A stretch of DNA of 35,768 nt from an uncultured Lautropia sp. (GTDB taxonomy: Bacteria; Pseudomonadota; Gammaproteobacteria; Burkholderiales; Burkholderiaceae_E): contig CALIXC010000314.1 in NCBI GenBank assembly GCA_938046755.1, positions 1 to 35,768 of the forward strand. Direction: 5' to 3'. The notes below the pieces were generated by a model that saw only the letters and a program-made list of their open reading frames with translations, searched no databases and was not told the origin of the DNA. Shown piece after piece: positions 1 through 8,230 of this stretch. The translations under genes were made by a program, and so were the position numbers. Each line of letters begins with the position of its first letter. Position 1 is the first letter of the stretch.

Positions 1-120
1 AAGGTGGTCAACCTCGTCAGCTACTACAAGAAGCGCGAGTTCAAGAGCACAACCGAGTATGAGTGCCATGCTGGTGCCTTTATCGTCGGCGTGACGCTGA
101 AGGGTGACATCGCCCGCTGA
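1..120 (+). CDS. C-terminal end of an unidentified protein (partial)
   Basis: The first 39 codons are open in frame 1 and end at a TGA at 118-120; the start lies left of the window. The visible tail is basic and aromatic (it contains SYYKKREFKSTTEYECHAG) and ends VTLKGDIAR. A single Cys is visible. I do not recognise the family. The frame is supported by high-GC codon usage with G or C in most third positions. It is on the same strand as the acetyltransferase that follows after about 130 bp. No clear terminator is visible between the two. Confidence 0.5.
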   Translation, partial: KVVNLVSYYKKREFKSTTEYECHAGAFIVGVTLKGDIAR

Positions 121-254
121 TTGAGCCTTTCATGACGTCGTCTGGCCTGTCGGAGGCATCCGGAAGGCTGCCATCCGCTGTTCCCCCTTTTTCCGTTGCT
201 GTCTGCCCGGCCTGGCTAGCCTGATTGGCTAACCGCCCGGGCGCCCGCTTGTCC

Positions 255-902
255 ATGCCCCCCTCATTCACCATCCGTCCGGCGCGTCTTGATGATCTGC
301 CAGCCATTCTGGCCATCTTCAACGATCTGATTGCCACGTCCACGGCGGTCTATGCCGAGACGCCGGTCGATCTGGACGAGCGCACGGCCTGGTTTCAGGC
401 GCGCCAGGAAGGCGGCTTTCCGGTGCTGGTGGCTGAGGAGACGAACTACCCTGATGGCAGGGCTGCTTCTCCATGGCAGCCTTCGGAAGCTCAGGTGAAC
501 CACAGTGCCTTGCAGGCACTCGAACTACAGGGAGACACTCCGATTTCCCGCGTGCTGGGTTATGCCACTTTTGGCCCGTTCCGCGGCTCCTGGTCCGGCT
601 ATCGGCATACGGTGGAGCACAGCGTGCATGTCCGACTGGACCAGCGCGGGCGTGGGCTGGGTACGGCGCTCATCCAGGCGCTGTTCCCGCTGGCGCAGGC
701 GCAGGGCGTTCATGTGATGGTCGGCGCCATCGATGCCAGCAATGCGGGCTCGCTGCGGCTGCACGCGCGGCTGGGCTTCGTGCAGACCGGGCTCATGCCG
801 CAAGTGGGGAGGAAGTTCGGCCGCTGGCTGGACCTGGCGCTGGTGCAGCGGACCTTCCCGGAACGCACGGAAGACGACACCTTGGACCCGGGGCAGGAAT
901 GA
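255..902 (+). CDS. GNAT-family N-acetyltransferase, phosphinothricin acetyltransferase-like
   Basis: This 215-residue protein belongs to the Gcn5-related N-acetyltransferases, which move an acetyl group from acetyl-CoA to an amine. It starts with the family-typical FTIRPARLDDLPAILAIFN. The acetyl-CoA pyrophosphate loop is QRGRGLGTALI, and the C-terminal half (GAIDASNAGSLRLHARLGF, then VGRKFGRWLDLAL) matches the Pat/Bar/YncA subgroup. About 35 residues between the first beta-alpha units (around residues 72-105, with NYPDGRAASPWQPSEAQV) look like an extra loop absent from the usual ~170-residue members. ATG 255 is preferred over an upstream in-frame TTG at 225 because the conserved fold begins directly after it. 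Cytoplasmic; the natural substrate cannot be told from sequence. A hydrolase follows 99 bp downstream on the same strand. Confidence 0.85.
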   Translation: MPPSFTIRPARLDDLPAILAIFNDLIATSTAVYAETPVDLDERTAWFQARQEGGFPVLVAEETNYPDGRAASPWQPSEAQVNHSALQALELQGDTPISRVLGYATFGPFRGSWSGYRHTVEHSVHVRLDQRGRGLGTALIQALFPLAQAQGVHVMVGAIDASNAGSLRLHARLGFVQTGLMPQVGRKFGRWLDLALVQRTFPERTEDDTLDPGQE

Positions 903-1001
903 TGGTGGGACGGGGAGCGGCCGTGGCCGTAACAGCAGGGCGAGGCGTGGGACAGGTGAACCAATGGGCGGAGTGGCAGGGCGCCGGGAGCGGGTGCAGC
1001 C

Positions 1002-1994
1002 ATGGTTGAGACATCGCATCACGGCACGCCGTTCGGCGACATCCGGCTCAGGCACTGGCCAGCGGCAGATAGCCCGGGCGAGGCCGGAAACAGGGACGGA
1101 AAGAGGGCAGGGACTTGGCCCACGGTCGTGCTGGTGCACGGCATGTTCGGTGACGTCGATGTCTGGTCGGCCACTGCGTTGAACCTGGCCCGTGCCGGGC
1201 TGCAGGTATTGGCTGCCGACCTGCCGGGGCACGGGGAAAGCACGGCCGAGGTGGATACGGCCGAACAGGCGGCCCAGGCCATCGGGGCGGCACTCGATGC
1301 CTGGCAGGGTGCTTCGGCGCAGGCTGAGGTGATGCAGGCTGAGGGTTCCTCACACCGTGCTGAGGCCGCTGGCTTGGCGTCTCCCCTCGCCTCACCGGCG
1401 TCCTGCAGGGCCCGTGAAGGCGGTGAAGCGTTGCAGGATGGGCAACAGTTGCTGCTGGTGGGTCACTCCTTCGGGGCGCTGGTGGCCACGGCGCTGGCGG
1501 CATCGCTGGAAAGGGAGGGCAGGCTGGCCGGACTGGTGCTGCTCTCGCCCAGCGGACTGGGCGAGGAGGTCAACCGCGACTTCCTGGTGTCCGTCATTGA
1601 GGCGGCGGATGACGGCGCGTTGGCCCGAGCGCTGGAAGCGCTCACCGTGAAGCACTATCGCAGCTCGGCAGCTTATGTGCGGACCATGCGGGCACGCCTG
1701 CTGGCGGCGCAGGCCCAGCTCTATCGGCTGGTGGATGACGTGGTGGACATCACGGGCCGGCAGAGCCGCTCCATCGTCGAGACGCTGGCCAGCCTGAGCG
1801 CGCCCGTCACGCTGGTGCATGGCCGCGAGGATGCCGTCATTCCCTGGCAGCATGCACTCAACGCACCGCCGGCCACGGCGCTGCACCTGCTGCCCAGCAT
1901 CGGCCACATGCCGCATTGGGAAGCGGCTGCGCTGACCACGAACATCATCATCCGCGCGGCTGTTGAAGCGGCAGGGCTGCGCTTGGCCGGGTGA
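1002..1994 (+). CDS. alpha/beta hydrolase
   Basis: The 330-residue product has the alpha/beta-hydrolase fold. The oxyanion strand is VVLVHGMFGDVDVW (about residues 42-55), followed by DLPGHGES. The nucleophile elbow GHSFG places the catalytic Ser at about 156. The acid is in VHGREDAVIPW and the His in IGHMPHWE near the C terminus, so the triad is complete. Between the first helix and the nucleophile there is a ~45-residue insertion rich in Ala, Gly, Ser and Glu (about residues 103-147), which makes the protein longer than the usual ~270-290 residues. No signal peptide is seen, so it is probably cytoplasmic. The substrate (ester, lactone or thioester) is not deducible. It is convergent with the minus-strand mutarotase-like gene. 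Confidence 0.85.
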   Translation: MVETSHHGTPFGDIRLRHWPAADSPGEAGNRDGKRAGTWPTVVLVHGMFGDVDVWSATALNLARAGLQVLAADLPGHGESTAEVDTAEQAAQAIGAALDAWQGASAQAEVMQAEGSSHRAEAAGLASPLASPASCRAREGGEALQDGQQLLLVGHSFGALVATALAASLEREGRLAGLVLLSPSGLGEEVNRDFLVSVIEAADDGALARALEALTVKHYRSSAAYVRTMRARLLAAQAQLYRLVDDVVDITGRQSRSIVETLASLSAPVTLVHGREDAVIPWQHALNAPPATALHLLPSIGHMPHWEAAALTTNIIIRAAVEAAGLRLAG

Positions 1995-1995
1995 T

Positions 1996-2028
1996 GCCTG
2001 TCCGGTTGTCGACCACTCAGGGGCAGGC
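1996..2028. terminator. hairpin between convergent genes, possible terminator
   Basis: GCCTGTCC at 1996-2003 can pair with GGGCAGGC at 2021-2028 (one G-U pair). It sits in the 49-bp gap between the ends of two convergent genes. No T-run follows on either strand, so termination is only suggested by position. Confidence 0.25.
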
Positions 2029-2043
2029 CCGGCCTTCAATCCC

Positions 2044-3273
2044 TCAGCGACCGATCACCTGTGCGCCGGAGGTCACCAGGGGCGTCTCGCGCACGGTGGT
2101 CTTGCGGCCGTTCTGGATGTCGGCAATGCGCTTGAGCGCCGCATCCACCTTGTCCTTGCTGTCCAGCAGCGAGTAGGTGAGGATGAAGTCGCGGTGCTCT
2201 TTCGGGCCGATGGTGGGCACCAGCTTCAGGTCACGCTGGTACTTGCGGTTGTACGAGAAGCTGGTTCCCGGTTCCATGCCCGTCACGTAGCCCTGCGCAT
2301 CGGTGTCCATGTTCTTCCACAGCGAGAAGGCGGGCAGCGCATTCACGTTGTAGGCAATGGAGGCTCCCAGCGTGCCGGCGGCGTTGTGCACCATGGTCAG
2401 GGTGTTGCCGTTTTCGTCGCCATACGGGAAGACGTTGTAGACCACCTCGTCGAAATCCTTGGTGCGGTCCTGGTACGTCTGCCAGGTGGACAGCAGCTTG
2501 CCGGCATAGTCGTTGAAGGGCGAGACCTCGCGCACTGGCGCGGCAAATTTTGCGTCCTTCTCCATCAGCGGGGGACCGAAGTTGCTGTGATAGAGCGCCT
2601 GGTATTCCTTCGGATAGTCACCGTTGTTGGTGAGCCGGTCATTGATGGTGAAGCTCTTGGCGCCCGGTACCGTGTTCAGCTCGGTGTCGATGGTAAAGTC
2701 CACCTTCTTGAAGGCCTGTTCGCGCAGCAGACCCTTCAGGCGGATGGTGTAGGGCGGTTTCTCGTCGACGCTCAGAATGACGTTGGAGGCCGGGATGTTG
2801 GCGGCCAGTCCGTGCAGCGTCAGCATCGTGCCGTCCTCGTCGGCGCCGGCATGGCCCACCCACTCATAGCCGCAGCGGGTCAGCAGGTCGTTGAACCCCT
2901 CCAGCCAGCCGATGCCGTTGCGGGCACCCTGGTCCAGAAAGGCCGGATTGACGATCTCATGGACTGGAGACTTCCAGCCCAGGCGCACCTTGCCCGAGAC
3001 GGCCTGCGCCACGTTTATGCCTCGGTTGGGGACGACGGTGATCTTCATTTCGCCAGTGTCGATGGTCACCAGCATCACGCCTTCCTGGCGTCCACCGTGC
3101 AGAAGCTGCACCTTGATGGAAAAGGGCGAAGCCGCCTTGATGCCCAGCTGCTTGCTGGTGATCGTCTGCGTCTTCGCGGGCGTGTTCGTATCCAGCAACG
3201 TGGTTTCCCATGCGTTGGCGGAGCCGGAAGCCAGGGCGGCGGCTATCCCCAGGGCGATTGCGGAAGTCCTCAT
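2044..3273 (-). CDS. exported aldose 1-epimerase-like protein (DUF4432 type)
   Basis: The product is 409 residues. A signal peptide (MRTSAIALGIAAALASGSANA, cleavage before Trp) sends it to the periplasm. The rest resembles the galactose-mutarotase-like beta-sandwich proteins of the DUF4432 group: an early VVPNRGINVAQA strand, LTRCGYEWVGHAG, ALYHSNFGPPLME and late PAFSLWKNMDTDAQGYVTGMEPGTSF. These fit the family's carbohydrate-binding face; His and Glu residues are present, but I cannot assign catalysis. The start at 3273 is chosen over an ATG at 3291 because AAGGAG lies 6 nt upstream and the signal peptide begins there. It lies 225 bp downstream of the pirin-like gene on the same strand and may be transcribed with the nos genes or on its own. 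Confidence 0.75.
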   Translation of the reverse strand: MRTSAIALGIAAALASGSANAWETTLLDTNTPAKTQTITSKQLGIKAASPFSIKVQLLHGGRQEGVMLVTIDTGEMKITVVPNRGINVAQAVSGKVRLGWKSPVHEIVNPAFLDQGARNGIGWLEGFNDLLTRCGYEWVGHAGADEDGTMLTLHGLAANIPASNVILSVDEKPPYTIRLKGLLREQAFKKVDFTIDTELNTVPGAKSFTINDRLTNNGDYPKEYQALYHSNFGPPLMEKDAKFAAPVREVSPFNDYAGKLLSTWQTYQDRTKDFDEVVYNVFPYGDENGNTLTMVHNAAGTLGASIAYNVNALPAFSLWKNMDTDAQGYVTGMEPGTSFSYNRKYQRDLKLVPTIGPKEHRDFILTYSLLDSKDKVDAALKRIADIQNGRKTTVRETPLVTSGAQVIGR

Positions 3274-3497
3274 CGGGTTCTCCTTCATCATCGGTCAAGA
3301 GGTGCATCTGCCGGGGAAGGGGCGGGAGGAGAGGGCCGGGGTGATGTTTCACATTGTCGACGCCCATTCCGAGAGGGCCGGGAAGTGATCCCGGCGCACC
3401 TCCCGCACGGCGGCAAATGTGACTTTATTTTAAATTGATGAGGAGGGCACAGCCCCCCAATGCCAACTCGCCTGTGCAGCCATGTCACAGTCAGATT

Positions 3498-4382
3498 TCA
3501 GAGCTTGCCGAAACCACCGTCTTTCAGTCGTGCCTCGGCATCCTGCAGGTGAGGCTCGTCGCCAAACACCAGGTCGCCGCAGCCCACGATGGGCTCGTCC
3601 AGCGGTTCGCTGCACAGCAGGATGAGGTGGGTGTCTTCCTTCACCGTGAAGGTGGTGCCGTCGCCGTAGGCGTCCAGCAGCACCAGCTGCGGCGAGCCGA
3701 TCTCATCGGGCCAGAAGTCGATGGTGATCTTGCCGGTGAGCATCAGCAGCTGTGCGTACCACTTCTGCGGCAGCGGCAGCGTCACCGTGTGGCCGGCCTT
3801 CACGCGCACGTCCCAGAGCTGTAATGGCCCCACAGTCTCGGCAGGGCCCAGGTCGTTGTGCCACTGGCCAGCAATCACCCGCAGCGTGCCAGCGCTCTCG
3901 GGCAGCACGAAGGAAGGAATCTGCGCTGCCGGCAGGTACTGCCGGTGGGGGTCGGAGAGCTTGTAGGCGGCCGGTAGGTTCACCCACAGCGTGACCGCCG
4001 ATACGGTACCGCCTTCCCGGGTCAGCTGCGGGCCGGCCAGCGTCTCGGTGAGCACACCGCGTCCCATGCCATTCCAGAGCACGTCGCCTGCGCCCAGCAC
4101 GACGGGGGGCTGGCCTTCCGGCAGCGAGGTACGCACCTCCAGGTCGCCTTCCAGCAGCAGGGTCACGGACTCGAAGCCGGCCTGCGGCTGGATGCCGGTG
4201 CTGCGGGGGCTGGCCGGATCGTCGGCTGCCGCCACGGGCTGCGGTTCGACGAGCGTGGCGTGAATGGCCGGATTGGCCTGGCGACCCAGGCCCGAGTAGG
4301 TGAAGAACTGGCGTGCCTGCCAGAGGTTGCCGATGCCCTCGGCAGTCAGGGGGCGCGTTACGCCGACGACGGGTTTTTTCAT
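3498..4382 (-). CDS. pirin-like cupin protein lacking the usual metal ligands
   Basis: A 294-residue two-cupin protein of the pirin family. The pirin core is seen in AGFESVTLLLEGDLEV (about residues 68-83) followed by GAGDVLWNGMGRGVL. The C-terminal half carries VKAGHTVTLPLPQKW and LLMLTGKITI, as in the pirin C domain. In typical pirins HPHRGFE and HSE supply three His and one Glu for metal binding. Here the matching stretches read QPQAGFE (65-71) and LTET (111-114), so all four ligands appear replaced; iron-dependent quercetinase activity is therefore unlikely. No signal peptide. Its ATG (4380-4382, complement) is separated by one base from the nosL stop codon, so it is probably translated from the nos transcript. 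Role unknown. Confidence 0.8.
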   Translation of the reverse strand: MKKPVVGVTRPLTAEGIGNLWQARQFFTYSGLGRQANPAIHATLVEPQPVAAADDPASPRSTGIQPQAGFESVTLLLEGDLEVRTSLPEGQPPVVLGAGDVLWNGMGRGVLTETLAGPQLTREGGTVSAVTLWVNLPAAYKLSDPHRQYLPAAQIPSFVLPESAGTLRVIAGQWHNDLGPAETVGPLQLWDVRVKAGHTVTLPLPQKWYAQLLMLTGKITIDFWPDEIGSPQLVLLDAYGDGTTFTVKEDTHLILLCSEPLDEPIVGCGDLVFGDEPHLQDAEARLKDGGFGKL

Positions 4383-4383
4383 G

Positions 4384-4980
4384 TTACATGCTGTGGTCCA
4401 TGTTGGCGCCGCCGCGCAGGTCCACCATCTCGGGGGTGATGTCCTTCATGTGCAGCAGCTTGCCGCCATACTTGGCGATGAAGGCCTTGGCATCTTCCTC
4501 GTTGCTGAAGCTGCCGAAGGTGGGGCCCATCGAACCCTGCCGGCTGCTGCCTTCCACGTAGATGGCGGTGCGAGCGTCGATCCAGTGGCCCTGTGGGTTG
4601 TCCCAATCCGCCTTGCCCATGTCCTGCACGTACACGGCGGTGATCTTGCGGACTTCCTCGGGGTGCATCAGCGTGTTCAGCACCTCCATCGTGTCGCAAT
4701 AGAAGGCGGGCTCTGGCGTGTCGGCAAAGTGGATCTGCCCCTTCGGGCCAGGGTAGTCGGCCAGCAGCATGCCGTCCAGCTCGCAAGCCGTGTCCTGAGA
4801 GATCTCCACAGGGGCCACACTGGCGGCTTTCTTGCTTTCCTTGTCGCAGGCGCCCAGCATGGGCAGGGCGGCCAGGGCCATCAGGCCCATCATCAGCTGG
4901 CGCCGGTCATGCTGGGGGGCATCGTCTGCGGACTGCGGGCTGCAGCAGCGGCAGCGATATCGCGTCGACGGTTTCTTCAT
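4384..4980 (-). CDS. nosL: NosL, copper-binding lipoprotein of nitrous oxide reductase maturation
   Basis: NosL is an outer-face lipoprotein that delivers Cu(I) for assembly of the NosZ copper centres. The 198-residue product has Arg-Arg at 26-27 before a hydrophobic run ending in the lipobox LGAC (Cys45), so export with lipid attachment is expected, possibly through Tat. The NosL core follows: CELDGMLLADYPGPKGQIHF (from Cys66, with Met71), then FYCDTMEVLNTLMHPEE, and a C-terminal MVDLRGGANMDHSM rich in Met and His. Cys, Met and His in these stretches are the likely copper ligands. The start ATG at 4978-4980 overlaps the nosY stop codon (ATGA), with GGAG upstream inside nosY. The open frame runs further upstream, but that part is the shadow of nosY. 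Confidence 0.92.
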   Translation of the reverse strand: MKKPSTRYRCRCCSPQSADDAPQHDRRQLMMGLMALAALPMLGACDKESKKAASVAPVEISQDTACELDGMLLADYPGPKGQIHFADTPEPAFYCDTMEVLNTLMHPEEVRKITAVYVQDMGKADWDNPQGHWIDARTAIYVEGSSRQGSMGPTFGSFSNEEDAKAFIAKYGGKLLHMKDITPEMVDLRGGANMDHSM

Positions 4981-5795
4981 GGTCGGAATCTCCAGTTGGC
5001 AAAGGCAAGGGGAACCACGATCCAGCCCAGCATCACGGTGGTCAGCACGCCGATGTCCGACACCAGCGGTGGCACCATGTTGACGAGGCCATAGGCACTG
5101 CGCACGTCCTCGGTGGAGAAGACGTTCAGGATACGGAAGACGTCGGTGGGGTTCAGGAGCAGCAGGTATGGGAAGATGTCGCCGCCGTAGTGGCCCGCGG
5201 TGGCCACCAGCACGCCCAGCAGCACCAGGTCGAACACCAGAACGAACAGGAACCATAACACGATGGCAGCGCCCGAGGCACGGGTACGGTCACGTGCCAC
5301 CACCGAGACCAGCACGGCCAGGCTGAGGAAGGACATGCCCATCAGTAGTGCGCTCAGCACGAAGCCGGCATAGTGAAAGAGCGCCTTGGCGCCGAACTGG
5401 TAGACGAGCATCACGCCCACGGCTGCAAGGCCGGCCAGCATGGCTAGCGCCAGGGCCAGTGACAGGCCTAGGTACTTGCCCAGCAGCAGCTCGCCGCGCG
5501 TGATGGGGTAGGCCAGCAGCAGGTCCAGCGAGCCACGCTCGCGCTCGCCCACGATGGCATCGAACCCCAGTAGCAGCGCAATCAGCGGCACCAGGTAGAT
5601 GACGAGACTGACCAGGCTAGTCACAGTGAATTCCAGCGAGCGCAGCCCCACCGTGCCCTGCTGGGCGCCGCCGGCGTAGGCGATGACGAGCGAGAACACT
5701 GCGAACACCAGCGCCACGGCCAGCACCCAACGGTTGCGCAGCCGGTCGCGGAATTCCTTGGCGGCCACGGTGCCCACCTGCGAGAGCTGAATCAT
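4977..5795 (-). CDS. nosY: NosY, ABC transporter permease for NosZ copper-site assembly
   Basis: NosY is the membrane part of the NosDFY ABC complex needed to build the CuZ sulfide-copper centre of NosZ. The 272-residue sequence is strongly hydrophobic with about six membrane segments, for example WVLAVALVFAVFSLVIAYAG near the N terminus and LVSLVIYLVPLIALLLGFDAI. The family hallmark VGERERGSLDLLLAYPITRGELLLGKYLG follows the second segment and is the cytoplasmic coupling region that meets NosF. It starts 4 nt inside the end of nosF (ATGA overlap) and ends with a 4-nt overlap into nosL. This tight packing supports translational coupling and fixed stoichiometry. Confidence 0.93.
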   Translation of the reverse strand: MIQLSQVGTVAAKEFRDRLRNRWVLAVALVFAVFSLVIAYAGGAQQGTVGLRSLEFTVTSLVSLVIYLVPLIALLLGFDAIVGERERGSLDLLLAYPITRGELLLGKYLGLSLALALAMLAGLAAVGVMLVYQFGAKALFHYAGFVLSALLMGMSFLSLAVLVSVVARDRTRASGAAIVLWFLFVLVFDLVLLGVLVATAGHYGGDIFPYLLLLNPTDVFRILNVFSTEDVRSAYGLVNMVPPLVSDIGVLTTVMLGWIVVPLAFANWRFRP

Positions 5796-6874
5796 GCCTG
5801 TCCTCCTGTCGGGGTCTGTGGTGTCGTTGGTTGTCGGTCGGGCGTTCCGGCGGCTGCCGGCATGTTCCGGGCTGTATGATCATCCGGGCTGGCAAAGAAC
5901 ATGTCTTCCAGCGAAGGTTCCTGCACCTGGATGTCGGCCACGTATTCCTGCGCCGACAGCAGGTGCTGCAGCAGGCGCATCTTGTGCCGGTGGGGTACGT
6001 CGATCACCACCGTGCCGGTGGCGGGGTGCTCATGCGCCGGCAGGGTGGCCAGCCCGTCGGGCAGGGCCTGCAGCCAGCGGATCATGGCCGCAGCGTCGGT
6101 GCTGGGCTTGAGCTGGATCTGCATGTGTAGCGGCAGGTCGAAGCCGGCACGCAGCTCGGTGAGCGAGCCTAGCGCCTGGATGCGGCCATTGGCCATCACG
6201 GCCACCCGGTCCACCCGGTTCTGTAATTCGGCCAGGATGTGTGAGGTGAGCACGATGGTCAGGCCCCGGTCACGCAGCTCGGCCAGGGTGTCCCAGAAGA
6301 AGTGGATGGCGCGCGGGTCAAGACCTGTGGTGGGCTCGTCCAGGAACAGCACCTGCGGGTTGCCCTGCAGTGCCTGCGCAAAGCCCAATCGCTGGCGCAT
6401 GCCCTTGGAGTAGGCGCGCACGGGGCGGTCGCCAGCGTGTTCCAGGCCCACCTTCGTCAGCAGTGCGGCGCAGCCGGCTGTATCCAGCCCTTTCAGGCGG
6501 GCAAAGAACTTTAGGGTTTCCAGCCCGCTCAGGTTGTCCCACAGCGCCACGTTCTCGGGCAGGTAGCCGATGCGGCGGCGCACCTGCAGCGCACTGGCCT
6601 GTCCAACCGGTTCGCCCGCGATGTGGATGCTGCCCGACGTGGGGGCCAGCAGCCCCAGCATGATCTTGAAGAGCGTGCTCTTGCCGGCGCCGTTGTGGCC
6701 GATGAGGCCGAACACCTCGCCGGGGCGGACGTCAAGCGTCACGTCGTCGACCGCGGTGAAGGTGCCGAAGCGGCGGGTCACCCCCTGAAGCCGAATGATG
6801 GCTTCGGCAGCGTTGGTCGCGGATGTCTGTCCGGGACGGTCGGCGAGCGATGGGACAGGGCGTTCAGCGGCCAT
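5792..6874 (-). CDS. nosF: NosF, ABC transporter ATPase for NosZ copper-site assembly
   Basis: Cytoplasmic nucleotide-binding subunit pairing with NosY. In the 360-residue product, Walker A is GHNGAGKST (59-67), the Q-loop region follows in RRIGYLPENVALWD, the signature is YSKGMRQRLG, Walker B is VLFLDEPTTGLDP and the switch His is in VLTSHIL, so all ATPase motifs are intact. Family members are usually about 300-310 residues. This one has a ~20-residue N-terminal extension and a Pro/Thr-rich C-terminal tail (PDRQPTTPQTPTGGQA) of unclear role. It overlaps nosD by 11 nt upstream and nosY by 4 nt downstream. Confidence 0.94.
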   Translation of the reverse strand: MAAERPVPSLADRPGQTSATNAAEAIIRLQGVTRRFGTFTAVDDVTLDVRPGEVFGLIGHNGAGKSTLFKIMLGLLAPTSGSIHIAGEPVGQASALQVRRRIGYLPENVALWDNLSGLETLKFFARLKGLDTAGCAALLTKVGLEHAGDRPVRAYSKGMRQRLGFAQALQGNPQVLFLDEPTTGLDPRAIHFFWDTLAELRDRGLTIVLTSHILAELQNRVDRVAVMANGRIQALGSLTELRAGFDLPLHMQIQLKPSTDAAAMIRWLQALPDGLATLPAHEHPATGTVVIDVPHRHKMRLLQHLLSAQEYVADIQVQEPSLEDMFFASPDDHTARNMPAAAGTPDRQPTTPQTPTGGQA

Positions 6875-8210
6875 GACGCAGGTTCTCCGGTGCGTTGTAG
6901 AGGTTGTTGCGGGTGCCAGCCAGCCAGGGAGCCCATTCGGCGGCCAGCGGGTTCATGCGTGGGCGCTGCTCAACGACGCTGGGGACCCGCAAGATGGGAA
7001 ACTGCTGGCCCACCATGCGCAGCGCCTGCACGGCAGGGCTGGCCATCAGCAGGCGCACGCCCGGATAACGCCAGGTCAGGCGGTCCACCATGTCGTTGGC
7101 CTCGTAGGGGATGTCGCCGCGGCCGTCATCGTTGCGGTCCCAGCCCCGGTAGTTGCTCCAGAAGTTGCCCTTCTTGCCGCCCCAGGTCAGGTCCCGTGTG
7201 CCGGCATACTTGACCTGCTGCTGGTTGTCCACGAAGTCGTTGCCGTCCACCTCGTTGCGGGGCGAGCCCGACAGGTGCACGCCGATGCGGTTGTTGGCCA
7301 CCACGTTGTCGCGCAGCTTGATGTATTCCACGTCGTAGACGAAGAACCCGCGGCCGTTGTTGGCTACCCAGTTGCCGTCCACCTCCGAATCCTGCAGCGT
7401 GCGCAGCATGATGCCGTGGTCGGAGTTTTTCCAGGCGCGATTGTTGCGGATGGTCTGGTCACGAACCTCCATCAGTGCCAGGCCGCCCCGGTTGTGCCAG
7501 GTATCGTTGTCCTCCCACAGGTTGTAGTAGGAATTCATGTAGTGCGTGCCGTAGCGGCTATGGTGCAGCCGGTTGCGCTGGAAGATGGCGTGGTGCGACA
7601 CGTCGATGTAGAGGGCGTCGCGCACGAAGCTGATCTCGTTGCCGATGATGCGTGCACCCTTGGTGTTGTAGAGCTCGACGCCATTGCCGCGCTTGGCGCT
7701 GTCGTAGTTGCGCTTGCCGGTGATGTTGTTGTCCAGCACCTGCACGTCGTTGGCCTTCTCGATCCAGAGCCCGAACAGGTTGTAGCCGAGGAAACAGTTG
7801 CGCACGATGGCACGGTGCGCACCGGGCTGGATGTAGATGCCGGCGTTCTGCTTCAGCAGGCTGTCGCCCGAATCTCTCACGATCAGCCCCTCGATGACGA
7901 CATCGGGGGCGATGACACGGATGGTGTCTCCCTGGTTGCTGCCACTGATGGTGGGGCGGTTGATGCCGCGCAGCGTCAGTGTCCGGTCAACCCGAAGGTT
8001 TTCCACGTAGCGGCCGCGTTCGATGCGGATCTCGTCACCGGCCGTGGCGCGGTCGATGGCGGCCTGGATCTTCTCGCCCGGGTGGACGGTGATGACCGCA
8101 GCCTGCGCCATCGTGCTGCCCAGCAGGCCGGTCAGCAACAGCAGGCCGCCCAGTGGGCGCGGTTTTGAGGCCCGGCGTGCGCCGGGCAGGGTCTCTCGGG
8201 ATATTGTCAT
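6864..8210 (-). CDS. nosD: NosD, periplasmic beta-helix copper-site assembly protein
   Basis: NosD is the periplasmic component of NosDFY, required for CuZ maturation in NosZ. The 448-residue protein has a signal peptide ending in LLGSTMAQA before AVITVHPGEKIQAAID. It then shows repeated right-handed beta-helix turns (CASH/NosD repeats): VVIEGLIVRDSGDSL, HRAIVRNCFLGYNLFG, NDVQVLDNNITGKRNYD, ARIIGNEISFVRDALYI and so on. A conserved C-terminal block GNFWSNYRGWDRNDDGRGD precedes the end. The start at 8210 was chosen because it lies 20 bp after the nosR stop and gives a proper signal peptide; the longer open frame upstream only shadows nosR. Its end overlaps nosF by 11 nt. Confidence 0.93.
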   Translation of the reverse strand: MTISRETLPGARRASKPRPLGGLLLLTGLLGSTMAQAAVITVHPGEKIQAAIDRATAGDEIRIERGRYVENLRVDRTLTLRGINRPTISGSNQGDTIRVIAPDVVIEGLIVRDSGDSLLKQNAGIYIQPGAHRAIVRNCFLGYNLFGLWIEKANDVQVLDNNITGKRNYDSAKRGNGVELYNTKGARIIGNEISFVRDALYIDVSHHAIFQRNRLHHSRYGTHYMNSYYNLWEDNDTWHNRGGLALMEVRDQTIRNNRAWKNSDHGIMLRTLQDSEVDGNWVANNGRGFFVYDVEYIKLRDNVVANNRIGVHLSGSPRNEVDGNDFVDNQQQVKYAGTRDLTWGGKKGNFWSNYRGWDRNDDGRGDIPYEANDMVDRLTWRYPGVRLLMASPAVQALRMVGQQFPILRVPSVVEQRPRMNPLAAEWAPWLAGTRNNLYNAPENLRHGR

Positions 8211-8230
8211 GGATGATCGGGAAGATGCCT

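Noticed and set aside
1963..3438. 491-codon plus-strand frame opposite the mutarotase-like gene
   Set aside because: Antisense shadow; the minus strand has a signal peptide, ribosome site and family features.
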